NCBI GenBank assembly: GCA_903919145.1
Contig: CAIXGW010000251.1
Coordinates: forward strand, 16,224 to 80,223
Length of the DNA stretch: 64,000 bases
Origin: an uncultured Myxococcales bacterium
GTDB taxonomy: Bacteria; Myxococcota_A; UBA9042
Direction of reading: 5' to 3'
The notes beneath the pieces are model-generated. The model made no database searches. It was not told the DNA's origin and was given only the letters and a program-made list of their open reading frames with translations. Made by a program: the position numbers and the translations under genes. Below, in pieces: positions 52,968 to 61,616 of the stretch (position 1 is the stretch's first letter; every line of letters begins with the position of its first letter).

Positions 52968-53681
52968 TCAGGGAGGCCCCGGCGCGCCCTGAACGACCTG
53001 CATCAGCGCCTGCAGGCGGCTGCGGTACTCTTCCAGCGCGGCATCAAACAACGCCAGCCGCGCGCCGTCCGCTGGTTCGCCGGCCAGCTGGCCAAGTGCC
53101 TCGCTGGCTTTGAGGCCAACGGCCGCCAGCGCCCCCAGCGACCGCCACAGCTCGGCCAGGTCGCCGTCAAACTCCTTCTGTTGGGCCATGAGCGCAAACG
53201 ACCCGGCCAGCCCCCGGTAGTTCTGGGCCATCGTGCCGGCCATAACGGCAATTTCAGGCCCTTTCATCGCACCGCTGCGCAGAGAGTGGCCAAGGCCAGC
53301 CAGCGCAAAGTGGCCGTGCAGCGCCGCCACCAGAGACGAGCGCGCCACCCCGACCAGCAGCGCTTCTGCCAAGTCGCCGCCCGCAGTTGGGCCGGCAGCG
53401 GGCTTGGCAGCCAGGGCCTTGTCGATCGCAGCCAGGATCCGCCCGAGCAATTCGTCTTGGCGCAGCGCGGTAGAGCCCTTGGGTGGTGGCGCAGCGGGCT
53501 TGGTCTCGGGCTTGGCCTGCGGTTTGGTTTCCGGCTTGGTCTCGGGCTTGATCTCTGGCTTGGCCTTGGGCGCTGCTACAGCCTTGGCGGGCGGCTTGGC
53601 CTGGACGGTGGCGCCGGCGACCACCCCAACAGCAAGGCTGACCAGAGACAACCAGGCCCAACGGATGGCGATTCTACGCAT
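52968..53681 (-). CDS. Secreted helical protein with Lys-Pro-Glu repeat linker
   Basis: 237 residues; ATG 53681 is preceded by AGGAGGAG, an excellent site. A signal peptide ends near VQAKP. Residues about 30-65 are a Pro/Lys/Ala-rich stretch with repeated KPETKP, KPQAKP and KPEIKP units, perhaps a flexible spacer through the cell wall. The remainder is Ala/Leu-rich and helical without Cys. I do not recognise the family. It is divergent from the MiaE gene, 80 bp apart, so the two promoters lie in that gap. Confidence 0.7.
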   Translation of the reverse strand: MRRIAIRWAWLSLVSLAVGVVAGATVQAKPPAKAVAAPKAKPEIKPETKPETKPQAKPETKPAAPPPKGSTALRQDELLGRILAAIDKALAAKPAAGPTAGGDLAEALLVGVARSSLVAALHGHFALAGLGHSLRSGAMKGPEIAVMAGTMAQNYRGLAGSFALMAQQKEFDGDLAELWRSLGALAAVGLKASEALGQLAGEPADGARLALFDAALEEYRSRLQALMQVVQGAPGPP

Positions 53682-53761
53682 GACTCCTCCTACAGGTGCG
53701 GACTGCGACCTGGCCATGCTACAAGACCCGGCGCCGCGACACCACGTTGCCAAGGTCCGCC

Positions 53762-54337
53762 ATGCTTTGCCTACGCAGCCGTACCGAGCCCGAATGGCTG
53801 GAGCGCGCCATCGGCCACACCAACGAAATCCTTATTGATCATGCGCACTGCGAGCGCAAGGCCGCTTCTCAAGCCCTAGCGATGTTGGCGCGCTATCCCG
53901 ACCGGCCCGAGCTAGTGGCGCCGCTGCTGGCGCTGGCCCGCGAGGAGCTGGAGCACTTTGAGCTGGTCCTGGCCATCCTGCACCAGCGCCAAGTGCCAAT
54001 GGACTCGCAAGCGCCTTCTGGCTATCAGGCCGCACTGCACGCCGTTGTGCGCAAGGGCATGCCAGAGAAGCTTATTGACCTTCTGTTGATCGCCGCGCTG
54101 ATCGAGGCCCGTTCCTGCGAGCGCTTCAAGCTGTTGGCCGACCACCACCCTGACCCGGTGCTGGCCAAAGCCTTTCGCAGCCTGCTGGAGTCCGAGGCCC
54201 GCCACCACGCCGTGTTTGTGCGGCTGGCTGAGGCCTACCAGGACCGGGTCGCCGTCCAGACCCGGCTGCAGCAGCTGGCGGAGCACGAGCGCCAGGTCTT
54301 GGAGCAGCTGCCGCCGATGCCGCGCATTCACGCCTGA
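53762..54337 (+). CDS. miaE: tRNA-(ms2io6A) hydroxylase MiaE
   Basis: 191 residues; ATG 53762 follows CAAGG. The ferritin-like four-helix bundle is visible with DHAHCERKAA (first Glu ligand), LAREELEHFELV (ExxH), IEARSCERFKLL, and ESEARHHAVFVRL (ExxH). These Glu and His residues bind a diiron centre. The enzyme hydroxylates 2-methylthio-isopentenyl-adenosine at position 37 of tRNAs in an O2-dependent step. Length matches the family (about 190-250). It is convergent with the parvulin gene and not in an operon with miaA or miaB here. Confidence 0.93.
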   Translation: MLCLRSRTEPEWLERAIGHTNEILIDHAHCERKAASQALAMLARYPDRPELVAPLLALAREELEHFELVLAILHQRQVPMDSQAPSGYQAALHAVVRKGMPEKLIDLLLIAALIEARSCERFKLLADHHPDPVLAKAFRSLLESEARHHAVFVRLAEAYQDRVAVQTRLQQLAEHERQVLEQLPPMPRIHA

Positions 54338-54427
54338 CCGCTGGACAACTGGCTGGGATCGCGGCGGCGCCATCGCGTTGGCGGTTTTGGGTCCGCAAAG
54401 GCTACCGGCGGCGACTCTGACAGGCGG

Positions 54428-55456
54428 CTAGATCCGCACTTCAATGTGGGTGGTGCGCCGCAGCTCTTCGATCCAGGCCTTGTACAGGCGGCTCAGCTGG
54501 TCTTCCTGCAGACGGTGCCGCACAAAGTCCTCTAGCAGCTGCTTGTCTTTGGCTTCAGCCTTGCGGCGGTCGAGCACCTGCAACACGTGAAACCCAAAGG
54601 GCGTCTGCACAACGGCAGAGATCTCGCCCTTGCTCAGGCTCCACAGCTTGGCGCCCAGGCCCGGTTCCAGCGTCCAGCGCCGCTGCCAGCCCAGGTTGCC
54701 GTCGATGGCGCCGCGGTCATCGTTAAACTTCTCTGCCAGCTGATCAAAGCTCTGCTTGCCGCTGGTCAGCAGATCATGAACCATCCAGGCTTTTTCGCGC
54801 TTGGCGTTGACCAGAGCCGGGCTGTCATCGGGCTTGACGGCCAGCATGATGTGGCGCGCCTGCACTTCCTCCTCGCAGGTACCGCCGCAGTGCTCCAGCT
54901 CCAGCACTTTCTTGATCTCGTCGTCGGCGATGCGCAAGCGGCTGCCCAGCTTGATCTGCAGCATCCGCAGCCGCACCATCTCGGCGCGCACGTGCTGGCG
55001 GTACGGCGTCAACCCGGCAAAGCCGAGCTTGCGCACGGCCTCATCCATCTCTTCATCCGTCCACAGGTTGCGCTTCTTGGTCTCTGCCAATTGCTGATCG
55101 ATCTCGCGCTCTTCGACAGCAACCGCCAGCTCGCGGGCGGCGCGCAGCACCAGCGCGTTGTCAATCAGGCTCTGCAGCACCTGCAGGCGCAGGGCTGCCT
55201 GCGAGCGCGGTCTCTCGATGTCCGTTGGCACCAGTTGCTGAGTGGCCATCTGGCTGCCCATCGCGCGGCGCAATTCGCTAATGGCGATAAGGGTATCGCC
55301 GACCACCGCCGCGACCCCTTCGACCTCTTCATAGCCGGCCGGCATCGCCGCTCGCCGCACTGGCGCCTCAGCCCGCGCCGGCGACGCCGCCAGCACCAGC
55401 AGAGCGAGCGCTGAGGCCCCGTAGAAACCGTTGCCACGCTTCATGGTCTGGCTCAC
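54428..55456 (-). CDS. SurA-like peptidyl-prolyl isomerase (parvulin)
   Basis: About 342 residues from GTG 55456, which overlaps the upstream stop as GTGA; ATG 55444 is an alternative start. A signal peptide ends near ARAEAP. Residues about 40-170 form a SurA N-terminal chaperone domain (VAAVVGDTLIAISELRRAM, LIDNALVLRAA). The parvulin domain spans about 195-290 (VQARHIMLAVKPDD to PFGFHVLQVLDRRKAE). A Cys pair (HCGGTC) lies just before it. One isomerase domain only, shorter than E. coli SurA. It would fold outer-membrane proteins in the periplasm. It follows another parvulin gene and is probably co-translated with it. Confidence 0.88.
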   Translation of the reverse strand: MSQTMKRGNGFYGASALALLVLAASPARAEAPVRRAAMPAGYEEVEGVAAVVGDTLIAISELRRAMGSQMATQQLVPTDIERPRSQAALRLQVLQSLIDNALVLRAARELAVAVEEREIDQQLAETKKRNLWTDEEMDEAVRKLGFAGLTPYRQHVRAEMVRLRMLQIKLGSRLRIADDEIKKVLELEHCGGTCEEEVQARHIMLAVKPDDSPALVNAKREKAWMVHDLLTSGKQSFDQLAEKFNDDRGAIDGNLGWQRRWTLEPGLGAKLWSLSKGEISAVVQTPFGFHVLQVLDRRKAEAKDKQLLEDFVRHRLQEDQLSRLYKAWIEELRRTTHIEVRI

Positions 55457-56649
55457 TTGGCGGCTGGCGCGGCTGGGGTGGGGGCGGAGGGCGCGGCCGG
55501 CGTCGGGCTGGCAGCCCCAGGGGCCTCTTGTTCGTGTTCGCCGCCGCCGTGCTCGCTGTGGTCGTGGACCCCGGGTCCTTCCAGCTTGGGCGCCCTCTCC
55601 AATTTGGGCGCCGGGATCAGCCGAACCGCGTCGTCGTCGATCTGGACCTTGGCCTTGTCTCGCAGCTGTTGCAGCAGCTGCTGGCGCCGCAAGTCCCTCT
55701 CTCTCTTGGCAATGCGCGAACGGATCGACTCTTTGGCTTCTTCAAAGCTCTTCTCGACAGCGGGCGACTTGGAAGTGACCAGCAGCAGGTGAAAGCCTTT
55801 TTCGCTTTGCACCACCGGGCCCAAGGTAAAGGGCTCCAGGGCAAAGGCAGCGTCGACCAGCGCCTTGGGCAGCGCGGCTTGGCGGTCGATTTCGGCCTGA
55901 GAGGCTCCGGGCAGCGGCGTCTTGCTCACCAGCCCCAGGGCCCCAAGATAGGGCGCGCTGGCCTTGTCTTCTGAGACCCTGACAACGTAGTCGTTCCACA
56001 GCGACACCAGCTTGGCGGTATTGCCCTCTGCACCCTTTTCGATCTCGGCGCGGATCTGCTCGGCCTTGGCCTTGTCGGTCACCAGCATGTGGCTCAGCTC
56101 GACCTGATCGGGCTTGTGAAAAACGGCAGGATTGGCGTCGTAGTAGGCCTGCAGGTCAGCTTGGGGCAGGCTCTGGGGGTCCACGTCCTCTGGCAGGGCC
56201 GTCAGCAAGAATTTGCGGACCATGGCTTGGCGCATCGCCTCCACCACCTCTGGGTCCTTGTCCAGCCCCCGCTTCTGCGCCTCCAGGACCATGACTTCAA
56301 ACTGCACCAGCTTGGCCAGATATTCCTTGCGCTTCTGCACGCTGGCAAACTGACTTTGCACCACCGTCGGCTCGGCCAGCAGCCGCTGCTCCAGGTCGCC
56401 AAGCGTCACCTCGCGATCGCCGATCTTGGCCACCACGACCTTGCGCTGCTCTGGGCTCAGGGCCGAAGCCCGCTGCGCCTCCGTGACTTTGGGCACCTGC
56501 TCGACGCTGACCGCGGCCTTGTCTGGGGTGACGCCCGGACCCGCCGGCGCCGGCCTCTCTGGCTTGCCGCAGCCACTGCCAAGCAGCAGCGCGACCATCG
56601 CAGTCGCCAACGTTGCGGAGTTCAACACTTTCTTAGAAGGGATGGTCAT
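55453..56649 (-). CDS. PpiC-type parvulin lipoprotein
   Basis: 398 residues; ATG 56649 follows GAGAA. The lipobox LGSGC places the lipid at Cys27. Residues about 60-150 form a SurA_N-like helical domain (VVAKIGDREVTLGDLEQRL). The parvulin domain runs from VELSHMLVTDKAKAEQ (about 183) to EKGFHLLLVTSKSP (about 305). The C-terminus is charged, then Pro/Ala-rich, with a His/Glu stretch (HDHSEHGGGEHEQE) that could bind metal. It works in the periplasm as a foldase, attached to a membrane. Its stop overlaps the start of the second parvulin gene. Confidence 0.9.
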   Translation of the reverse strand: MTIPSKKVLNSATLATAMVALLLGSGCGKPERPAPAGPGVTPDKAAVSVEQVPKVTEAQRASALSPEQRKVVVAKIGDREVTLGDLEQRLLAEPTVVQSQFASVQKRKEYLAKLVQFEVMVLEAQKRGLDKDPEVVEAMRQAMVRKFLLTALPEDVDPQSLPQADLQAYYDANPAVFHKPDQVELSHMLVTDKAKAEQIRAEIEKGAEGNTAKLVSLWNDYVVRVSEDKASAPYLGALGLVSKTPLPGASQAEIDRQAALPKALVDAAFALEPFTLGPVVQSEKGFHLLLVTSKSPAVEKSFEEAKESIRSRIAKRERDLRRQQLLQQLRDKAKVQIDDDAVRLIPAPKLERAPKLEGPGVHDHSEHGGGEHEQEAPGAASPTPAAPSAPTPAAPAAK

Positions 56650-56826
56650 CAATTTCTCGCGGCGCAGTGCAGTGCGTGGCCTGAGCCAAGCCGCCATGTT
56701 GGCACAAGTACGCGCACGGTGCGAGATGGGGCGCTGCCAATCGCCGAGCAGCGGTCGCTTGGCAGCGCAGCTCAACCCCTCTAAACTCTGGATCTGTGGG
56801 CCCAGTGCGGGCCGAGGTACCGGTTG

Positions 56827-57435
56827 ATGTCTGCGACTACTCTGAAGTCTTTGATCGAACAGAACGCAGCGCTGGCTGATCTGGCCGTGCACCTGGAGGC
56901 CCTGGATCCGGCGGAGCGGCTGCTGCAGTGCCGCGCCCTGGGCCGATCCGCTCAGCGCAAGCTCTTTCTCAAGGCAGAAGTGGCTATGACGCTTGACGAC
57001 TTGGCGCCGCTGTCGATCGCACCGCTGAGCGAGATCATGCACTACGGCCAGAACACGCTGCCGCTGCCGGCGCCGTGGCAGCGGTTTGAGAAGCGCATGT
57101 GCCGCCCGGCAGATGGCTCCGCGCGGCTGTTTGGCTACAACGAGGGCTCGACGCGGTCGCTGATTGGCCCCGGCTACTTTGTGGCGCGCAGCACCCTGGG
57201 CGAGCCGGACTGGCAGCAGCGCGGCGGCGTGGTCGTGGACTACTACTCAGTGCCAGACGGACCGGTGGTCGCCGGCTGGCCAGAAGTCGTGCCCAACAGC
57301 AAAGGTCTGCAGCGCTTTGTGTTTAAGGGCACCCGCGACTTCATCAGGCGGGTCAGCGCCCACGTGACCATCGGCGCGGCCTACAAGGGCGAGAAGGCCC
57401 TGGACCACTACTTCATGCTGGTGCGCGCGCCATAG
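56827..57435 (+). CDS. Unknown cytoplasmic protein
   Basis: 202 residues from ATG 56827, which has GAGG upstream. No signal, membrane helix or recognised motif. The N-terminus is helical (IEQNAALADLAVHLEALDPAERLL split), and the C-terminal 110 residues look beta-rich (GPGYFVARS, GGVVVDYYSVPDG, VSAHVTIGAAYKG). The composition and codon use match neighbours, so it is a real gene. It may share a divergent promoter region with the parvulin operon. The stop lies immediately before the first base of the repeated element described at 57436. Confidence 0.65.
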   Translation: MSATTLKSLIEQNAALADLAVHLEALDPAERLLQCRALGRSAQRKLFLKAEVAMTLDDLAPLSIAPLSEIMHYGQNTLPLPAPWQRFEKRMCRPADGSARLFGYNEGSTRSLIGPGYFVARSTLGEPDWQQRGGVVVDYYSVPDGPVVAGWPEVVPNSKGLQRFVFKGTRDFIRRVSAHVTIGAAYKGEKALDHYFMLVRAP

Positions 57436-57590
57436 GAGCCTGTCGGAGAATTGCCGGCACCTACGGATAATTCCGCAAAACTATTGAATCGACTGAGCCC
57501 TCCGACAGGGTCCAAGGGCGATCGTCTTGCCAGCGCCCAGGCGGGCGAACTATTGGAGTTTACTTCCAATAGCTCGCCGACACCTTGGGC
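57436..57590 (+). repeat. Repeat element, copy 1, with hairpin
   Basis: The element begins GGAGCCTGTCGG at 57435-57446. CCTGTCGGAG (57439-57448) and CTCCGACAGG (57500-57509) form an inverted repeat. From 57501 to 57572 there is a 72-nt core that matches the minus strand of 63929-64000 at 66 of 72 positions. It holds a hairpin, CTATTGGA (57550-57557) paired with TCCAATAG (57565-57572), extended by GGCGA (57544-57548) / TCGCC (57574-57578) with one A-C mismatch. It lies between two genes and touches neither coding region. Confidence 0.9.
57544..57578 (+). other. Hairpin in repeat copy 1
   Basis: Stem GGCGA-a-CTATTGGA with TCCAATAG-c-TCGCC and a 7-nt loop. The C57550-G57572 pair is replaced by A-T in copy 2, and G57558-T57564 by A-T, so pairing is kept. 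It may act as RNA or single-stranded DNA. Confidence 0.85.
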
Positions 57591-57598
57591 CGACGCTA

Positions 57599-58315
57599 TC
57601 AGTCGTTTTCGGTAGCTGCAGCCCCGATGTCAAACGTCCGCTCGCCGTCCATGCAGCGGAAGGAACCAATGCGCACGCCGACAAAGCCCGGCGACGCCGC
57701 CGCGGGCTCCAGCGACTGACCACTGAACACCAGCGGGCCAGCGGTGGTGCCAACAGGCGACTGCCACACGCCCCAGGCCACGACCGGGTCGCGCCAGACC
57801 GTGCCGCTCAGGCGGTACAGGGCCCAGGTCTCTGGCTGGGCGGGCACGATCTGCTGGATCTGCCAGCGAGCGCCGGGCTGCGACGACACCGGCTGCACCG
57901 CCGCGGCCTGGGCCGGCGCGGCCATGTAAACCGGCGCCGTGTAAGCTGAAACAGCAGGCTGCGCAGCCATCCCCCCGTCATCGTTCTGGCCCGGCGGGTA
58001 GAACCGCACGTGGGGGGTGTCGATTTCGCCGCACCAGCACGGCTCGCGGCGCAAGCGGCCATCGGCGCGCAGGGCATCGACGCGCAGGCGCAGGGCCTCT
58101 TTGGACAGGCCCACCGCATCAGCCAACTCTTTGAGAGTCGTGCACGTGTACCCGTGCTCAACGGTGGCTCTGGTGATGTATTCCAGCACCCTCTTCTCGC
58201 CCTTGACGGTGCCCGAGCGCGGCCTGGCCACCCGGACCAGGGCGGCGTTGGAACGGGTCGGCGGTGGGGAGCTGAGCCCGACGGTGCGGGCCTGGACTTG
58301 GGCATGGGCTGGCAT
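57599..58315 (-). CDS. HTH-domain protein of unknown function
   Basis: 238 residues from ATG 58315 with AAGGAG nine bases upstream. Residues about 40-100 read as a winged helix-turn-helix (VLEYITRATVEHG, TTLKELADAVGLSKEALRLRVDALRADGRL), suggesting DNA binding. A loop CWCGEID with PHVRFYPPG follows, then an Ala/Pro/Val-rich linker. The last 100 residues look beta-rich (TWALYRLSGTVWRDPVVAWG, GPLVFSGQSL, GFVGVRIGSFR) and may be a ligand or dimer domain. Cytoplasmic. A palindrome 84-109 bases upstream of its start could be its operator. The stop is nine bases from repeat copy 1. Confidence 0.65.
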   Translation of the reverse strand: MPAHAQVQARTVGLSSPPPTRSNAALVRVARPRSGTVKGEKRVLEYITRATVEHGYTCTTLKELADAVGLSKEALRLRVDALRADGRLRREPCWCGEIDTPHVRFYPPGQNDDGGMAAQPAVSAYTAPVYMAAPAQAAAVQPVSSQPGARWQIQQIVPAQPETWALYRLSGTVWRDPVVAWGVWQSPVGTTAGPLVFSGQSLEPAAASPGFVGVRIGSFRCMDGERTFDIGAAATEND

Positions 58316-58915
58316 GGGACTTTACTCCTTGGGGTGACCGCAGCCACCCTCTGAACAGCGAATTTCTACCAAACGGCAATTGCGCAACTATTCTAATGGC
58401 TTTAGCTGGGACAGCTGCTAAAGCTGGACGGCTAGCCACCGCCTCATGCTTGTGCCAGCGTGGGTGTCGCAGGTCGCTGGAGCAGGGTCGGGCCGCCGAG
58501 CGACTGCGACCTAATACTCGATAAGTATTTATATTTTCGGTGTCTGCTCGACATCCACCCTTGGAACTGGACCCGTTGCGAAATCACAAGTCATCTGAGA
58601 CAACTGTCTCACAGGCCCGGCCGACTGGCAAGCACCTCCGCGGGCTGGTCGCCGCGCCCCACAGCCAGTCACCCCAAGCTGCCGCAGGGTTGTCGCGCGC
58701 GCCAAGTGGCGCTACAGTTCCGGGCGTGTAGTCGACGGCCCGTCCGGTTCGATGCGCGCCTGGCAGCTGGCCCCAAGGCCAAAGCTGGCCGGATTCGCAG
58801 TTCCTACGCGACCAGAGGTCCGCCGCGTCCACGCCACCTGTGCTGATTGTCGACGCTGTGGGCCCGATTGCCCGCACCGCCGCGGCAGCATCACGCCCTT
58901 GAAGAGGTCCGCGCC
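58316..58915. other. 600-bp intergenic region between divergent genes
   Basis: No gene is convincing: an open frame at 58460-58846 has codon use unlike a gene, no ribosome site and no recognisable domain. The left part contains the palindrome at 58399. A patch of low GC lies at about 58512-58547. Both promoters (HTH gene leftward, acyl-CoA synthetase rightward) must lie here. Confidence 0.55.
58399..58424. promoter_or_regulatory. Inverted repeat upstream of the HTH gene
   Basis: GCTTTAGC (58399-58406) and GCTAAAGC (58417-58424) form a perfect 8-bp inverted repeat around a 10-bp centre. It lies 84-109 bases upstream of the HTH gene start. Nearby GCAATTGCGCAA (58376-58387) is also self-complementary in two halves. 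An operator is possible; unproven. Confidence 0.35.
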
Positions 58916-60739
58916 ATGGCCGAATTTCGCACCATCCCGGAAACGTTCCTTCACCGCGTCAAAGCCAGCGCCAACAAGGTGGCCTTCCGCTTCCCCACCG
59001 CCAGCGGTTGGTCTGATCTGAGCTGGGCTCAGACTGGCGTCCGTGTTCGCAACATCGCATGTGGACTACGGTCTTTGGGTGTGGCGCCGCAACAGCGCGT
59101 GGCCATCCTGGCCAATACCCGTCTGGACTGGGTGCTGGCCGACCTGGGCATCCTGTGCGCAGGGGCCGCGACCACCACGATCTACCCTTCCAACACCGCC
59201 GGCGAGTGCGCCTACATTCTCAGCGACTCTGAGACCGTGGTGGTGTTTGCCGAAGACGCCAGCCAGATCGCCAAGATCCAGTCGGTCCTTGGCGAAGCAC
59301 CCACGGTCAAGACCATTGTGACCTTTGACGGCCAGTCGAGCGGCGACGGCAAGGTCCTGACTTTGGCAGAGCTGGAGTCCCTGGGCGAGACCTGGAACAA
59401 CCAGAACGTCGGCGCTTATGAAAGTGGCGTCCAGGCCGTTCAGGCGGAGGAATTGGCCACCCTTATCTACACGTCTGGCACCACTGGCCAGCCCAAGGGC
59501 GTCGAGCTGACCCACGACTGCTGGGTCTTTGAGGGCAAGGCCATCGACGACCTGGGACTGCTCAAGGAAGAAGACCTGCAGTACTTCTGGCTGCCGCTCG
59601 CCCACTCCTTTGGCAAGGTCTTGGAGGCCGCGCAAGTGCGGATCGGCTTCACCACCGCGATTGACGGCCGGATCGACAAACTGGTCGACAACCTGGCCGT
59701 CATCCAGCCGACCTTCATTGCCGCCGTGCCGCGCATCTTTGAGAAGGTGTACAACAAGGTCATCTCGGGAGCCAAGGCCGGCAGCCCGTTGAAGTACAAG
59801 ATCTTCCAGTGGTCGATCGGCGTGGGCAAAGAAGTCAGCCTGCTGCGCCAGCGCGGCCAGGAGCCGGGCACCATCCTGGGCGCCCAGTTCGCCATTGCCG
59901 ACAAGCTGGTCTTCTCCAAGCTGAAGGCCCGTTTTGGCGGCAAAGTTCGCTTCTTCATCTCCGGGTCGGCACCGCTGTCGCGCGACATCGCCGAGTTCTT
60001 CCACGCGGCTGACATCTTGATCTTGGAGGGCTATGGCTTGACCGAGACGTCGGCGGCCACCTTTGTCAATCGCCCTGGGCAGTACAAGTTTGGCACAGTG
60101 GGCCTGCCCGTCCCCGGCGCCGAGATCAAGATCGACCCGGAAACCGGCGAGATTCTGCTGGCCGGCCGGGGTGTGATGGTCGGCTACCACAACATGGCCG
60201 ACGCCACCGCCGAAACATTCTTTGTCGATGCCCAGGGCAAGCGCTGGCTCAAGACCGGAGACAAGGGCGAGCTCGACGCCGAGGGCTTTCTCAAGATCAC
60301 CGACCGCATCAAGGAGTTGATCAAGACTTCTGGCGGCAAGTACGTCGCGCCAGCCCACATCGAGTCCAAGCTCAAGGTGGCGGTGCCGATCTCCTGCTCA
60401 GTGGTGGTCCACGGCAACAACCGCAACTTCTGCAGCGCGCTCTTTGGCTTCCCCAAGGAAGATCTAGAGGGCTGGGCCAAGCAGGCGGGCGTCTCAGGCA
60501 GCTATGAAGAGCTGCTCAAGTCCAGCGCCCTGCAGACCGTGCTGAACGGCGCCCTCAAAGAGGTCAACTCTGACCTGCCGAGCTACGCCAGCATCAAGAA
60601 GTTTGCAGTGTTGCCTACCGATCTGTCGATCGAGACCGGCGAGCTGACCCCGAGCCAGAAGGTCAAGCGCAAGGTTGTGGAGACCAGGTACAAGGACCTG
60701 CTCGACGGGCTGTACGCTGGCGCCAACGAGAGCATGTAG
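58916..60739 (+). CDS. Long-chain acyl-CoA synthetase (AMP-binding)
   Basis: 607 residues from ATG 58916, with AGAGG nine bases upstream. The P-loop is YTSGTTGQPKGV at about residue 184; GYGLTET at about 373 and KTGDKGELDAEGFLKITDR at about 448 are the other ANL motifs, followed by the catalytic Lys region near SQKVKRK. It activates long-chain fatty acids as acyl-AMP then acyl-CoA, at or near the membrane. The closest architecture is the FadD15/FACL type common in Myxococcota and Actinobacteria. Length is typical. It feeds beta-oxidation or lipid synthesis; methylmalonyl-CoA mutase elsewhere in the window fits odd-chain oxidation but is not linked. Confidence 0.93.
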   Translation: MAEFRTIPETFLHRVKASANKVAFRFPTASGWSDLSWAQTGVRVRNIACGLRSLGVAPQQRVAILANTRLDWVLADLGILCAGAATTTIYPSNTAGECAYILSDSETVVVFAEDASQIAKIQSVLGEAPTVKTIVTFDGQSSGDGKVLTLAELESLGETWNNQNVGAYESGVQAVQAEELATLIYTSGTTGQPKGVELTHDCWVFEGKAIDDLGLLKEEDLQYFWLPLAHSFGKVLEAAQVRIGFTTAIDGRIDKLVDNLAVIQPTFIAAVPRIFEKVYNKVISGAKAGSPLKYKIFQWSIGVGKEVSLLRQRGQEPGTILGAQFAIADKLVFSKLKARFGGKVRFFISGSAPLSRDIAEFFHAADILILEGYGLTETSAATFVNRPGQYKFGTVGLPVPGAEIKIDPETGEILLAGRGVMVGYHNMADATAETFFVDAQGKRWLKTGDKGELDAEGFLKITDRIKELIKTSGGKYVAPAHIESKLKVAVPISCSVVVHGNNRNFCSALFGFPKEDLEGWAKQAGVSGSYEELLKSSALQTVLNGALKEVNSDLPSYASIKKFAVLPTDLSIETGELTPSQKVKRKVVETRYKDLLDGLYAGANESM

Positions 60740-60812
60740 GTCCTTGCGCAGAAGCTGGGCCCACCGCATGCTGAAGACAGGCGATCCGCTGTAGTCGATC
60801 GCGTGCGTGACT

Positions 60813-61616
60813 ATGCAGTTCATCTGCACCAATTGCGATGGGGCTTATGAGATCTCTGCGCGCGCTTTTGGCGAGCGGCAGGACACCCGCACCCGCTGCC
60901 CGAGATGCCGCACTTGGCTGATCCTGACCCGCAATCCCGGCGATCAGGTGTTGGCCACCCTGGACCCCACAGCGCCTGCGCCTGCCGCCCCCAACGGCGC
61001 GCCGATGCCCGGTCCTACCCGGCGGATCGCCCCGTCGCGATCGCCCAGCGCCCCTACTGCGGTCAGCCAGACCGTGACCCGGCCAAGCCCCGCGGCCGCG
61101 CCCGCTGGCGACAGCGCCGACATCTTCTTTGCACCGCGCCTGCGCCCGGGCAGCGGCGCCGAACGGCTGGGCACCGGCATGGCCGCCTTTGCCCTGCCCG
61201 ACCCTGCTGAGCGCCTGGATGGCAACAAGAAGCGCGTGCAGATGCAGCAAGTTCTGCAAGACTTCAGCGTGATGTTCCGGCTGGAGACGCGCAAAAGTGG
61301 CCGCAAACAAGCGATTGCCGGCATCGCCGCGGTGGCACTGGCGGCGGCCGGGCTGTGGGTAGCCCTGCGAGCCAAGGTAGACAGCGACCGCAACCACGAC
61401 GCAGCCAAAGAAAGCAAGCAATTGCTGGCCGCGTTGGTGCTGCAGGGTGGCCAGGGTGAAGAGATGGCGGTGCTGACACTGCCCGGCGATCCGACCAGCA
61501 GCCAGCCCAGCGATGCCTCTGGGGCGCAGATCTGGCCTGGCACCCACGTGTCGCGCCAGTGCTTCTTGAAAGTGCGCCAGTCGCGGGCCACCAAGGCCCC
61601 AGGGCAAACCTTGTGA
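60813..61616 (+). CDS. Zinc-ribbon membrane protein
   Basis: 267 residues from ATG 60813; GTG 60807 is an alternative. The N-terminus (MQFICTNCDGAYEI, then CPRCRTWL) is a MJ0042-type zinc ribbon with two CxxC pairs. A Pro/Ala/Ser-rich linker follows to about residue 105, then a helix with KRVQMQQVLQDF. One transmembrane segment lies at about 168-186 (AIAGIAAVALAAAGLWVAL), with a short C-terminal part on the far side that includes one Cys. The stop overlaps the GTG of the subtilase gene by three bases (GTGA), so the two are probably translated together. Function unknown; a regulatory or export role for the peptidase is conceivable. Confidence 0.7.
   Translation: MQFICTNCDGAYEISARAFGERQDTRTRCPRCRTWLILTRNPGDQVLATLDPTAPAPAAPNGAPMPGPTRRIAPSRSPSAPTAVSQTVTRPSPAAAPAGDSADIFFAPRLRPGSGAERLGTGMAAFALPDPAERLDGNKKRVQMQQVLQDFSVMFRLETRKSGRKQAIAGIAAVALAAAGLWVALRAKVDSDRNHDAAKESKQLLAALVLQGGQGEEMAVLTLPGDPTSSQPSDASGAQIWPGTHVSRQCFLKVRQSRATKAPGQTL

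Noticed and set aside
58460..58846. A 128-codon frame in the 600-bp gap
   Set aside because: Arg/Pro/Ser-rich translation, no ribosome site and no recognisable fold; it crosses the low-GC patch.
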